Shown here: positions 1-6,036 of the stretch, in pieces
Numbering within the stretch: position 1 is the first letter of the stretch
Layout of the letters: every line of letters starts with the position of its first letter
DNA from: Solirubrobacterales bacterium
GTDB lineage: Bacteria > Actinomycetota > Thermoleophilia > Solirubrobacterales > Solirubrobacteraceae
Reading direction: 5' to 3'
Assembly: GCA_019240015.1 (NCBI GenBank)
Contig: JAFAZB010000175.1
Coordinates: 1 to 11,606, forward strand
Length of the DNA stretch: 11,606 nt
The notes under the pieces: model-generated
Databases searched by the model: none
The model's input: only the letters and a program-made list of their open reading frames with translations
What the model was told of the DNA's origin: nothing
Made by a program: the position numbers and the translations under genes

Positions 1-420
1 ACTTTCGATCTCGACGAGTACGTTTACGACGCGCTGTACGCCGGCGCCAGCGGCTTCCTGCTCAAAGACGTCCCGCCCGAGCAGCTCGTGTCCGGGATCC
101 ATGTGGTCGCCGAAGGCGAGGCGCTGCTGGCTCCGACCGTGACCCGCCGCTTGATCGAGACGTTTCTCGACGAGCGACCGCGCGCGCTCGAGCCACCGGA
201 ATCGCTGAACGAGCTCACCGACCGCGAGCTGGAGGTGCTGCGCTTGATCGCCCGAGGTCTGTCCAACGCGGAGATCGCCGGCGAGCTGATCGTGTCGGCG
301 ACGACCGTCAAGACACACGTCGCGAGGATCCTGTCGAAGCTCGGGCTACGCGATCGGGTGCAGGCGGTAGTGCTCGCCTACGAGGCAGGCGTGGTCACCG
401 CGGGCCAGCACCTGAGCTGA
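1..420 (+). CDS. NarL/FixJ-type response regulator, 5' truncated by window edge
   Basis: This is the C-terminal 139 residues of a two-component response regulator; its start lies outside the window. The first 25 or so residues are the end of the receiver domain: the YAGASGFLLKD stretch is the alpha4-beta5 region with the conserved lysine at visible residue 22. The phospho-acceptor Asp is upstream of the window. After a linker, residues 71-132 form a LuxR/GerE helix-turn-helix: LTDRELEVLRLIARGLSN, then EIAGEL and the recognition helix SATTVKTHVARIL. The family is phosphorylated by a histidine kinase and binds DNA as a dimer through this domain. The kinase is probably upstream but cannot be seen. 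A GTG at 88 is internal and not the real start, because receiver homology continues in frame to base 1. The gene ends 18 bp from the convergent VOC gene, and I see no hairpin in that gap. Confidence 0.93.
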   Translation, partial: TFDLDEYVYDALYAGASGFLLKDVPPEQLVSGIHVVAEGEALLAPTVTRRLIETFLDERPRALEPPESLNELTDRELEVLRLIARGLSNAEIAGELIVSATTVKTHVARILSKLGLRDRVQAVVLAYEAGVVTAGQHLS

Positions 421-438
421 CGGCTGGCAGCGACGCGC

Positions 439-834
439 TCAGACGTCAGTCGACCGCGGGGCGTAGCGTCGGTGGAGCATCAGCGCATTTCCGTCCGGAT
501 CCGCGAACAGCGCCATGTGGCACACCCCGGTGTCGAGCGTGTCGCCATGGAAGCTGATCCCGCGTTGCTCGAGCGCACTGCGCGCAGCTGCCACGTCGTC
601 GACGTGCAGCGCAACCGGATTCGGACTGACGTTGTGTCCGATTCCCATCTTCTCGGCGTTGTAGACGCTGAGTGTCAGGTTGCCCGTCTCGAACTCCGAG
701 TAGTGCCGCTCCGGGATGTAGACCGAGCGCGGCAGCCCAAGCGTCTCGCCGTAGAACGCGACCGCGGCCTCGAGGTCGCGGGTCGGGAGGCCGACGAAAT
801 CGACGCCGCGGACGAGTTCGGAAGAGGTGCTCAG
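439..834 (-). CDS. VOC (glyoxalase/bleomycin-resistance fold) protein, probable CTG start
   Basis: About 131 residues in two beta-alpha-beta-beta-beta modules. Module one begins VDFVGLPTRDLEAAVAFYGE and runs through YSEFETGNLTLSVYN. Module two begins PNPVALHVDD and ends ADPDGNALMLHRRY, the usual VOC C-terminal signature. Only some of the usual metal positions are filled (His77 is present, the first-strand His is not), so enzymatic activity is uncertain; substrate binding or detoxification is possible. Start choice: the first ATG in frame (646-648) would delete the whole first module. The frame is open up to a stop at 916-918 but holds no ATG, GTG or TTG above that ATG. The codon that gives a normal N-terminus (xSTSSELVRGVDF) is CTG at 834-832, preceded by GAGG four bases upstream. 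It lies 25 bp after the ABM-like gene on the same strand, so the two are probably co-transcribed. Confidence 0.82.
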   Translation of the reverse strand: MSTSSELVRGVDFVGLPTRDLEAAVAFYGETLGLPRSVYIPERHYSEFETGNLTLSVYNAEKMGIGHNVSPNPVALHVDDVAAARSALEQRGISFHGDTLDTGVCHMALFADPDGNALMLHRRYAPRSTDV

Positions 835-859
835 GATGCCTCGGTGCTCGCGGTCGCGA

Positions 860-1168
860 TCAGAACTTGTCAGGGGAATTAAGCTCGCGCCAGAAAACCG
901 GCTCTGGGCGGCTGGTCACTCCCGCTTCGCCCATCATCTCCTCGATGTCGGGCGAGCTCGAGAAGAACTCCCGGCAGCCGTCGGCGCTCTCCCACTCGTC
1001 GACCACGAGGATCTCACCGCCCGCCTCATTTGCATAGAAGCGGTGATGCAGCGCACCCAGCTGCTTGGCGCGCTCGGCGATCTGCTTGAGGCGCTCCGAA
1101 TTGCTGTTGACGACCTGCTCGAAGCGCGCTGGCTCGACCGACACACGAAGCCCCATCATTATCGACAT
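860..1168 (-). CDS. Small ABM-like (dimeric alpha/beta barrel) protein
   Basis: 102 residues. It resembles the antibiotic-biosynthesis-monooxygenase-like/dimeric alpha-beta barrel proteins: an N-terminal strand (MGLRVSVEPARFEQVV), a helix (SNSERLKQIAERAKQLGAL), then HHRFYAN, the strand EILVVDEWES, and the helix ADGCREFFSSSPDIEEMM. The DEWES followed by a FFSSSP helix is the pattern I use for assignment. Family members are small monooxygenases or ligand-binding proteins; no catalytic residue fixes a substrate here. The ATG start (1168-1166) has a good Shine-Dalgarno, AAGGGGG, about 5 bases upstream. The downstream VOC gene follows after 25 bp. Both are small single-domain proteins of the kind often found together as accessory metabolic genes; a shared substrate would be inference only. 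Confidence 0.78.
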   Translation of the reverse strand: MSIMMGLRVSVEPARFEQVVNSNSERLKQIAERAKQLGALHHRFYANEAGGEILVVDEWESADGCREFFSSSPDIEEMMGEAGVTSRPEPVFWRELNSPDKF

Positions 1169-1259
1169 GCTGCCCCCTTGATGGTTTGCGTTGAGGCGAT
1201 TCGATCATCTGACGGCGCCGCGGTCAAGCGGACGGGTCGCGACCGACACGACGAGCCTG

Positions 1260-1748
1260 CTATTCGGCGGATCCCGGCAGCTTGAATAGCGACAGCAGCT
1301 TGGCGGCGGCCATCACGTCGCCCTCGACCGCGAGCCGGCGCCCCAGATAGGCTCGTAGCGGGTCCGATGCGCCGAGCACGAGCTTCAGGAACTCGGCCCC
1401 GTCGACCGTGATCGTAACCTGCGGGTCTGACTCGGGCTCGCCCCGGGTCACGTCGCAGCGACGATCGGCGATCTGGACTGCGTAGACGTCCGCTTCCGCG
1501 TCTGCCCTGCCCGTGATTCGCCAGCGGACCGTGGACCGCACTCCGTCGGCGGCGGAGCTGTCGAAGTGTTGAGGAAGCTGCCAGAAGATCCCCTCGAGGA
1601 TCAGCCGCCGCGCCGGTGACTCCATCAGCTGCTCGAGCCGATGTTGCGGGGTTGCGCGAACCGCCCGGGTGACGCCCTCGCCGAGCTGTCCTGGCACGTC
1701 GTTCAGCTTGCGCCGCAGAAGCTCGTTCAGCTGCTGGGGGTCGAACAC
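1260..1748 (-). CDS. SCP2 sterol-binding domain protein
   Basis: 162 residues starting at GTG (1748-1746); an in-frame TAG only three codons above makes this the earliest possible start. The N-terminal 30 residues are amphipathic helical (NELLRRKLNDVPGQLGEGV). The SCP2/SCP-x fold covers roughly residues 40-157: ESPARRLILEGIFWQLPQHF, the strands VRSTVRWRITG and DVYAVQIADRRC, then PQVTITVDGAEFLKLVLGASDPLRAYLGRRLAVEGD. The closing D-AEF-K-V-G...A...G-L-VEGD pattern is characteristic of the family. SCP2 domains bind lipids, fatty acyl-CoA or sterols in a hydrophobic tunnel; many actinobacterial stand-alone copies have no known ligand. No clear Shine-Dalgarno is visible, so initiation could be leaderless or weak. 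It is monocistronic as far as can be seen. Confidence 0.85.
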   Translation of the reverse strand: MFDPQQLNELLRRKLNDVPGQLGEGVTRAVRATPQHRLEQLMESPARRLILEGIFWQLPQHFDSSAADGVRSTVRWRITGRADAEADVYAVQIADRRCDVTRGEPESDPQVTITVDGAEFLKLVLGASDPLRAYLGRRLAVEGDVMAAAKLLSLFKLPGSAE

Positions 1749-1905
1749 GCCCGGCTACACGCTCCCGGTCGCGCCGCCATCCACCAGCAGCGCGAGCGCG
1801 GTTTCGGCCCTACCTTCGATGCCAAGCTCCATGCCGCAGCCGATGCTAGCGATGGGCATGCGTGAGCCCTCGGCGACCCCCGAACCCGTGGCTACCATGC
1901 CCGAG
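1749..1905. other. Intergenic gap with candidate tRNA -10 element
   Basis: No supported gene lies here. On the plus strand, TACCAT at 1893-1898 fits the actinobacterial -10 pattern TAnnnT and sits 7 bases before the tRNA 5' end, so it is a reasonable promoter element for the tRNA. I see no good -35 at the expected distance. Confidence 0.4.
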
Positions 1906-1978
<73 letters not shown>

Positions 1979-2000
1979 TCGTCGAAGTACCTGCTACGGG

Positions 2001-2021
2001 TCTGGGCCCCGAAAGGGGAGA
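2001..2021 (+). terminator. Weak hairpin after the tRNA
   Basis: CCCC (2007-2010), GAAA loop and GGGG (2015-2018) make a short GNRA-capped hairpin. It could be extended by TCT/AGA across a 3-base bulge. No T-tract follows. It lies 29 bases past the tRNA and just before the convergent GNAT stop, so it may help end tRNA transcription, but the evidence is thin. Confidence 0.3.
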
Positions 2022-2027
2022 GGGCGC

Positions 2028-2507
2028 TCACGCGTCGGGTGAAGACCCAACCGGCAACGAGTAGTCGATCCACTGGGACCGAGTACCACCGACCCGGTCG
2101 TAGACCGCCTGCGCTCGCAGGTTCTCAGGTGCGGTCTGCCATTGCAGGCTGGGCGCGCCGCGATCGGCGCACACGCTGCGGCACGCTTCGATCAGCGCCT
2201 CGGCGATCCCCCGCGCACGGGCATGGGGGGCGACGAACAGGTCGTTCATGATCCCGATCCGGCACGCGCTGGTCGTCGACCAGCTCCAGTACACGGTCGC
2301 GAATCCGCACGCACCGCCGCTTCCGTCGCGCGCGAGCAGCTGCACCCCCTCGCGCTCCGGATCGTCGAGGAGCGTGATGATGATCGCGATCAGGTCCTCG
2401 TCGGCCGGCGAGGCCTCGTAGAAGTCGCAGTACGCGCGCATCAACGCGAGCAGGTCGTCCGCGTCGGCTCGCGTGACCCGCGTGATCGTGTGCGCGGCCG
2501 TGCTCAC
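2028..2507 (-). CDS. GNAT family N-acetyltransferase
   Basis: 159 residues. The fold is recognisable throughout: ITRVTRADADDLLALMRAY (beta1-alpha1), VQLLARDGSGGACGFATVYW (beta2-beta3), RIGIMNDLFVAPHARARGIA (motif A, with the acetyl-CoA pyrophosphate loop R97-x-x-G100-x-A102), then the alpha4 and C-terminal motif PENLRAQAVYDRVGG. The IGIMNDLFV and PENLRAQAVYDRVG segments are typical of GNATs acting on small molecules or amino groups of unknown identity; the acceptor cannot be read. The GTG start (2507-2505) overlaps the stop of the sigma-factor remnant as GTGA. This was presumably an intact two-gene operon once; because the upstream partner is broken, expression now may depend on another promoter or on a surviving internal start. 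Confidence 0.9.
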   Translation of the reverse strand: MSTAAHTITRVTRADADDLLALMRAYCDFYEASPADEDLIAIIITLLDDPEREGVQLLARDGSGGACGFATVYWSWSTTSACRIGIMNDLFVAPHARARGIAEALIEACRSVCADRGAPSLQWQTAPENLRAQAVYDRVGGTRSQWIDYSLPVGSSPDA

Positions 2508-2905
2508 GCGGTCGCGGGGAGCCCGAACAACGCGGGATCGGGGTCGTGGAATGCGTTGAGCTCATCGATCTTGCGCCCGCGGAGCGTGACCACCATCAAG
2601 TGGTGGAACTCGAACCGGCCGGAGTCCTCGAGCCGGTAGGCACCGACCGCAGGCTGACCGCTGGCGGAGGCTTGCATCTGGCTACGCTCGGGTAGCCGCT
2701 CGTCGATCGTCGCGTGGGCACGTTGCAGGAGGCTATATACCGGCGTGGTCGTGGTGTCCATCGCCTCGGCGACCTCGGCGCCCGTGAAGCCGAGCACGTC
2801 GCGAAGAATCAGCACCGCGCGCTGGCGGGCGGGTAGATGCTGCAACGCTGCGATGAATGCCAGCTCGACCGCCTCGCGCTGCTCATACCGCGCCTCGGGT
2901 CCGGC
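2504..2905 (-). pseudogene. Remnant of ECF sigma factor with SnoaL-like C-terminal domain
   Basis: Reading the minus strand from about 2905, the frame gives GPEARYEQREAVELAFIAAL, then QHLPARQRAVLILRDVLGF, TGAEVAEAMDTTTT and LLQRAHATIDERLPERSQ. This is region 4 (helix-turn-helix, -35 recognition) of the ECF sigma subfamily that carries a C-terminal SnoaL-like domain (I believe the TIGR02960 type). Region 2 is missing: the frame hits a stop at 2933-2935 and homology ends near 2905. After ERSQMQ the sequence jumps to ASASGQPAVGAYRL...VVTLRGRKIDELNAFHDP...FGLP, the end of the SnoaL-like domain, so most of that domain (about 70-80 residues by family memory) is absent in frame. A TTG at 2845-2843 could still initiate a 113-residue product, but it could not act as a normal sigma factor. 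It is joined head to head with a dehydrogenase fragment. Confidence 0.8.
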
Positions 2906-2919
2906 CAGGTCCTCCTGGC
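2904..2919. repeat. Inverted repeat at the junction of the two remnants
   Basis: GCCAGG (2904-2909), TCCT spacer, CCTGGC (2914-2919): a perfect 6-bp inverted repeat that lies where sigma-factor homology (minus strand) ends and dehydrogenase homology (plus strand) begins. It may mark a foldback or recombination joint, or be chance in GC-rich DNA. Confidence 0.4.
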
Positions 2920-3290
2920 AGGCGCTGTTCGATCACGGCCACCTCGAGTCCGGCCAGACCGTGGTGATCCATGGCGCCGGCGGCGGGGTCGGGTCGATCG
3001 GGGTGCAGCTCGCGCGCTGGGCCGGGGCTCACGTGATCCGAACCGGTCGGGCCGGCGCGCGCCAGCGCGTGCTCGAGCTCGGCGCCGAGGACTTCGTCGA
3101 CGTCGAGCGAGCCGGGTGGGAGGCCACCGTCGGTCAGGTCGATCTCGTCTACGACGCGATCGGCGGCGACGTGCTGGCCAAGCTCACCAGCGATCGTCAA
3201 GCCGGGTGGGGCGCTGGTGTCCGTCATGGCTCCGCACCAAACCGACCGGGACGACGTCCGCATAGTTCATTTCTTACGCCCCGTTCCGGG
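2913..3290 (+). pseudogene. Fragment of zinc-type alcohol dehydrogenase/quinone oxidoreductase (MDR), frameshifted
   Basis: The plus strand reads SWQALFDHGHLESGQTVVIH, then GAGGGVGSIGVQLARWAGAHVI, ELGAEDFVDV and GQVDLVYDAIGGDVLAKLT. This is the nucleotide-binding core of the medium-chain dehydrogenase/quinone reductase family, with the NAD(P)-binding GxGGGVG motif. The catalytic GroES-like N-terminal domain is missing. At about 3189 one extra base breaks the frame; shifting by one restores AIVKPGGALVSVMAPHQTDR and DDVRIVHFLRP. Homology then stops near 3290, at the end of the convergent SMP-30-like gene, so the C-terminal part is lost too. It is therefore a dead fragment. A long open frame runs through it on this strand (2745-3938), but only this piece has family resemblance. 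Confidence 0.8.
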
Positions 3291-4157
3291 TCAGCCCGCG
3301 GGTTGGTCGATCGCGACGACCGTGAACGGGAGCCGCGGCGTGGCGCCCATCCTGTCCAGCTGGCTGTTGACCACGAGCAGTTGCTCGCCCCGTACCGCGA
3401 CCGCGGTGGGGAACGCGAACTCTCCGCTTCGCATCATCAGCTGGATCCTCGCGACCCCGCCGTCGAGCTCCACGACGGCAACGCTGTTCAGAGCATTGAC
3501 CGCGACGTACAGGGTGTTGCCTGCCAGCGCCAAGCCGTCGCAGTGCTGGAGCGGACCGCCGTGCATCGCAAGCTCGCTGACCTCGCGGTCCTCGATGCTC
3601 ACCTGCCACAGTCCTCCGAGGTTCGTTTGGCAGATCACCAGGTGGCCCCGGTCGGGGGCCAGCACGATGCCGTTGAAGTTCAGGCCCTCCCCCCATGGAA
3701 CTCCCTGCTCGCCGAGGTCGATCCACGGCTCGATCGCCAGCGGCTCGCCCGCGACCCTGAACAGCAGCGGCACGAACGAGTCCGTCACGTACGCCTCGCC
3801 GTCAGGCCCGAACGCGATGTCGTTGACGCACGACGGGCGTTCGTCCACAGCCAGGCGGGCGATCAGGCCGCGGCTCGCGAGGTCATAGACGGAGAGCGTC
3901 CCGTCGTACCCGCCGGCGGCCCACAACCTGCCCTCTGAGTCGAGCTTGACCCCCGCGACCGAGCTTCGCCCGTCGGCGCCGGCGGGGGACCACAGCTCCA
4001 CCTCGCCGGCGCGGCGCAGGCGGTAGAGCGCCCCGTCCGCGAGGCTGCCGACGAACGCGTCGCCGCTCGCTGGATCGACGCCGACGCTCTCGGGGAACAC
4101 CGAGTCCCCCGGGAGCTCGAAGCTGGCAACCACGTTCGTATCGGTCTCGTTCGGCAC
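3291..4157 (-). CDS. SMP-30/gluconolactonase/LRE-family beta-propeller protein
   Basis: 288 residues, close to the family norm of about 290-300, forming a six-bladed beta-propeller. The four divalent-metal ligand positions of the family seem intact: E23 in FPESVGVD, N112 in SCVNDIAFGPDG, N162 in NFNGIVL and D207 in HCDGLAL. Repeated blade motifs appear (SVGVDPASGDAFVGS, GVKLDSEGRLWAAGG, DIAFGPDGEAYVTDS). The family hydrolyses sugar lactones or other lactones/esters; the real substrate cannot be told. There is no signal peptide, so it is probably cytoplasmic. The GTG start (4157-4155) has GAGG eight bases upstream. It diverges from the LysR gene across a 115-bp gap, which makes it the likely target of that regulator. 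Confidence 0.85.
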   Translation of the reverse strand: MPNETDTNVVASFELPGDSVFPESVGVDPASGDAFVGSLADGALYRLRRAGEVELWSPAGADGRSSVAGVKLDSEGRLWAAGGYDGTLSVYDLASRGLIARLAVDERPSCVNDIAFGPDGEAYVTDSFVPLLFRVAGEPLAIEPWIDLGEQGVPWGEGLNFNGIVLAPDRGHLVICQTNLGGLWQVSIEDREVSELAMHGGPLQHCDGLALAGNTLYVAVNALNSVAVVELDGGVARIQLMMRSGEFAFPTAVAVRGEQLLVVNSQLDRMGATPRLPFTVVAIDQPAG

Positions 4158-4272
4158 GCTCGATCCTCGCTCGCCGCGAGCGCGGAGTGTCGCCCCGCCG
4201 CTTCACCGGGTCCAAGACAAGTTGTATGCCCATGAGTAGATTGCGTCTATCGAGCGCCTGGATCTGCGGCTG
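4158..4272. promoter_or_regulatory. Divergent promoter region between SMP-30-like gene and lysR
   Basis: ACAA-G-TTGT (4217-4225) is an inverted repeat, and ATG-CC-CAT (4226-4233) is a second one directly beside it. TGTATGCCCATGA (4223-4235) fits the T-N11-A spacing of LysR boxes, although its symmetry is imperfect. On the minus strand, TTGGAC-18-GACACT is a possible weak promoter for the SMP-30 gene. On the plus strand, TAGATT (4237-4242) fits TAnnnT and would put the lysR start site near 4249. All of this is inferred by eye. Confidence 0.4.
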
Positions 4273-5136
4273 GTGCAGTACTTCGTGACCGTCGCCGAGG
4301 AGCTTCACTTCGGCCGGGCGGCCAAGCGACTGCACATCGCCCAGCCGTCCCTGAGCCACCAGATCCGACGCCTCGAGCAGCAGCTGGCCGTGACGCTGCT
4401 GAGCCGCACCAGCCGGCGAATCGAGCTGACGCCCGCGGGGCGCGTGCTGCTGACCGAGGGACGCCGGCTGTTGGCGCAGTCGCAGAGCGTGACCCGGCTG
4501 GTGCGCCTAGCCGGTTCCGAGCACCTGACGATCGGTTTCTACGGCACCGCCGCAAGCGCGTGGCTACCCCGACTGCTGCAGGCTTTCGGCGAGCAGCACC
4601 CGGGTGTCGAAGTGAGCGTGCGGGAGCTGCTCTTGGGGCGGATCGACGAGATTCTCGCCGGCGCCGTCGACGTCGCATTCACACGTCTGCTCCCGGACCA
4701 GGCGGAGGTCGAAGTCGAGGTCCTCGCGCGCGAGCCGCGGGTCGCCGTCCTCGCGGCCGCGCACCGTCTGGCCGCTCGCGCCACGCTCACGTTCGTGGAC
4801 CTCCGCGACGAGAGCTTCATCACCAACCCCGTGCTCGAGTCTGAGGGCCCGCCCGTACGATGGCTGGCCGAACAGGTCCGGCACGGTCTTCCCGGCCGTG
4901 TGGCCACCGAGGCCGCGAGCGTGCAGGAGCTCCTGATGCTCGTCGCGACGGGGCGCGGGGTCAGTCTCGTACCCGCGTCCGTCGCCGAGCACTACCCGCG
5001 GGCGGACGTCGTATACGTACCGGTCAGCGACGCCGACCCAGCTGTCATCTCGCTCGCTTGGCAGCGGGGGACTGTTCGCCCGACCGTCGAGGCGTTCCTC
5101 GAAACGGCCCGCCAGCTTGTAGCGGCCGTGCGCTGA
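4273..5136 (+). CDS. LysR-family transcriptional regulator
   Basis: 287 residues from the GTG at 4273. The N-terminal winged HTH is clear: YFVTVAEELHFGRAAKRLHI, then AQPSLSHQIRRLEQQL and LLSRTSRRIELTPAGRVLL. The effector-binding domain follows from about residue 85 (HLTIGFYGTAASAWLPRLL) through LLMLVATGRGVSLVPASVAE, the usual periplasmic-binding-protein-like region. LysR regulators bind as tetramers upstream of a divergent gene and respond to a small inducer; here the SMP-30-like gene is the evident target. Start caution: GTG 4273 is the only standard start before an in-frame TAG at 4237-4239. Family members begin about five residues earlier (xDLRLxxYF), and the frame reads LDLRLVQYF from a CTG at 4258. 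The true start may therefore be that CTG or an ATT/ATC just before it. Confidence 0.9.
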   Translation: MQYFVTVAEELHFGRAAKRLHIAQPSLSHQIRRLEQQLAVTLLSRTSRRIELTPAGRVLLTEGRRLLAQSQSVTRLVRLAGSEHLTIGFYGTAASAWLPRLLQAFGEQHPGVEVSVRELLLGRIDEILAGAVDVAFTRLLPDQAEVEVEVLAREPRVAVLAAAHRLAARATLTFVDLRDESFITNPVLESEGPPVRWLAEQVRHGLPGRVATEAASVQELLMLVATGRGVSLVPASVAEHYPRADVVYVPVSDADPAVISLAWQRGTVRPTVEAFLETARQLVAAVR

Positions 5137-5367
5137 CGCTCGGCGACACCCGCGATGAGTTTGCTCGCGCAGAGCGGTCGTACGTGGTAGCAATACGATT
5201 ACGGGCGCCGTCCCGCGCCCAACCCTCGAATCCAGCGCTCACGCCGCCGGCACAAGCGAGGGCAAAGGGGGCTCGTGCCCTCGGGAGCCGGTCAGTCGTT
5301 GCCCTTTCCGGCGGGGCGCCGCGAGCGTGAGTCGTGGTGCCGCGCCTGTTCGAAAGGAGCACACACG
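5137..5367 (+). other. Intergenic/leader region with mutually exclusive hairpins
   Basis: CGAGGGCA (5257-5264) pairs perfectly with TGCCCTCG (5276-5283) around an 11-base loop. It may be the lysR terminator (no T-tract) or part of the leader of the next gene. GGGCAA (5260-5265) could instead pair with TTGCCC (5299-5304), which would exclude the first hairpin. TACGAT (5194-5199) fits a -10 box and would give a leader of about 160 nt. AAGGAG at 5354-5359 is the Shine-Dalgarno of the next gene. No protein gene is supported here, and I do not recognise a riboswitch class. Confidence 0.35.
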
Positions 5368-6036
5368 ATGACCGAGCAGAAGTCATTCAAGCGCTTGGTC
5401 CGCGCGCGTATGGCGAAGACCGGCGAGAGCTACACGGCGGCCCGGGCAATCCTGCTTCGCGCCGACGAGCCGGTCCAGCCCACCAACGGCGTGCGCCTGG
5501 CGACCTCCGACGAGAAGATACGCGAGCGGACCGGGCGTGGCTGGGAAGAGTGGTTCGAGCTGCTTGATGAGTGGGGCGCGGCCGGTCGCACGCACAGGGA
5601 GGTTGCCCGCTGGCTGGCCGCCCAGCAGCAGCTCGACCCGCTGGCGTGGAACGTGCAGGCGATCGCCGCGAGCTACGAGCGGGCGCGTGGTCTGCGCGTC
5701 GTCGGCGAGAAAGACGATGGCTTCGCGATCACCGCTTCGAAGACCGTGGCGGTGCCCGTCGAGCGCCTCTACCAAGCGGTGCTCGACGAGGCGCTGCGCA
5801 GACGGTGGCTCCCCGATGGCGAGCTCTTGCCTCGGACCGCGACCGCACCACGGTCTGCGCGGTTTGACTGGGGAGCGAGCGGCACCCGGGTCAACGTCAC
5901 GTTCCTGGCGAAGGAGGGCTCCAAGAGCACGGTCGCGCTCGAGCACAGGCGGCTGGCCGACGCCGATCAAGCGCAACGGATCAAGGGCTACTGGCGCGAG
6001 CGACTGACGACGCTCAAGGACGTGCTCGAGCAATGA
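5368..6036 (+). CDS. DUF4287-like plus SRPBCC (AHSA1-type) two-domain protein
   Basis: 222 residues. The ATG at 5368 is chosen because of a textbook AAGGAG eight bases upstream; the longer open frame above it has no ribosome site. Residues 1-30 (KSFKRLVRARMAKTGESYTA) are a basic N-terminal helix seen in several actinobacterial proteins. Residues 48-112 (TSDEKIRERTGRGWEEWFEL, HREVARWLAAQ, WNVQAIAASYERARGLR) match the DUF4287 type. Residues 116-222 look like an SRPBCC/AHSA1 ligand-binding domain (ITASKTVAVPVERLYQAVLD, RFDWGASGTRVNVTFLAKEG, KGYWRERLTTLKDVL). SRPBCC folds bind hydrophobic ligands; no ligand is evident. The stop overlaps the start of the following VOC gene (ATGA), so the two proteins are translationally coupled and probably work together. 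Confidence 0.82.
   Translation: MTEQKSFKRLVRARMAKTGESYTAARAILLRADEPVQPTNGVRLATSDEKIRERTGRGWEEWFELLDEWGAAGRTHREVARWLAAQQQLDPLAWNVQAIAASYERARGLRVVGEKDDGFAITASKTVAVPVERLYQAVLDEALRRRWLPDGELLPRTATAPRSARFDWGASGTRVNVTFLAKEGSKSTVALEHRRLADADQAQRIKGYWRERLTTLKDVLEQ

Noticed and set aside
472..882. 136-codon plus-strand frame opposite the VOC gene
   Set aside because: It is antisense to a clear VOC domain and shows no family signature.
2745..3938. 397-codon open plus-strand frame
   Set aside because: Only about 2913-3190 resembles a protein family. The rest is antisense to the sigma relic and to the SMP-30-like gene and has no family resemblance, so it is a GC-driven open frame rather than one gene.
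5275..5367. N-terminal extension of the DUF4287-SRPBCC protein
   Set aside because: ATG 5368 has a perfect AAGGAG upstream and starts where the family does.
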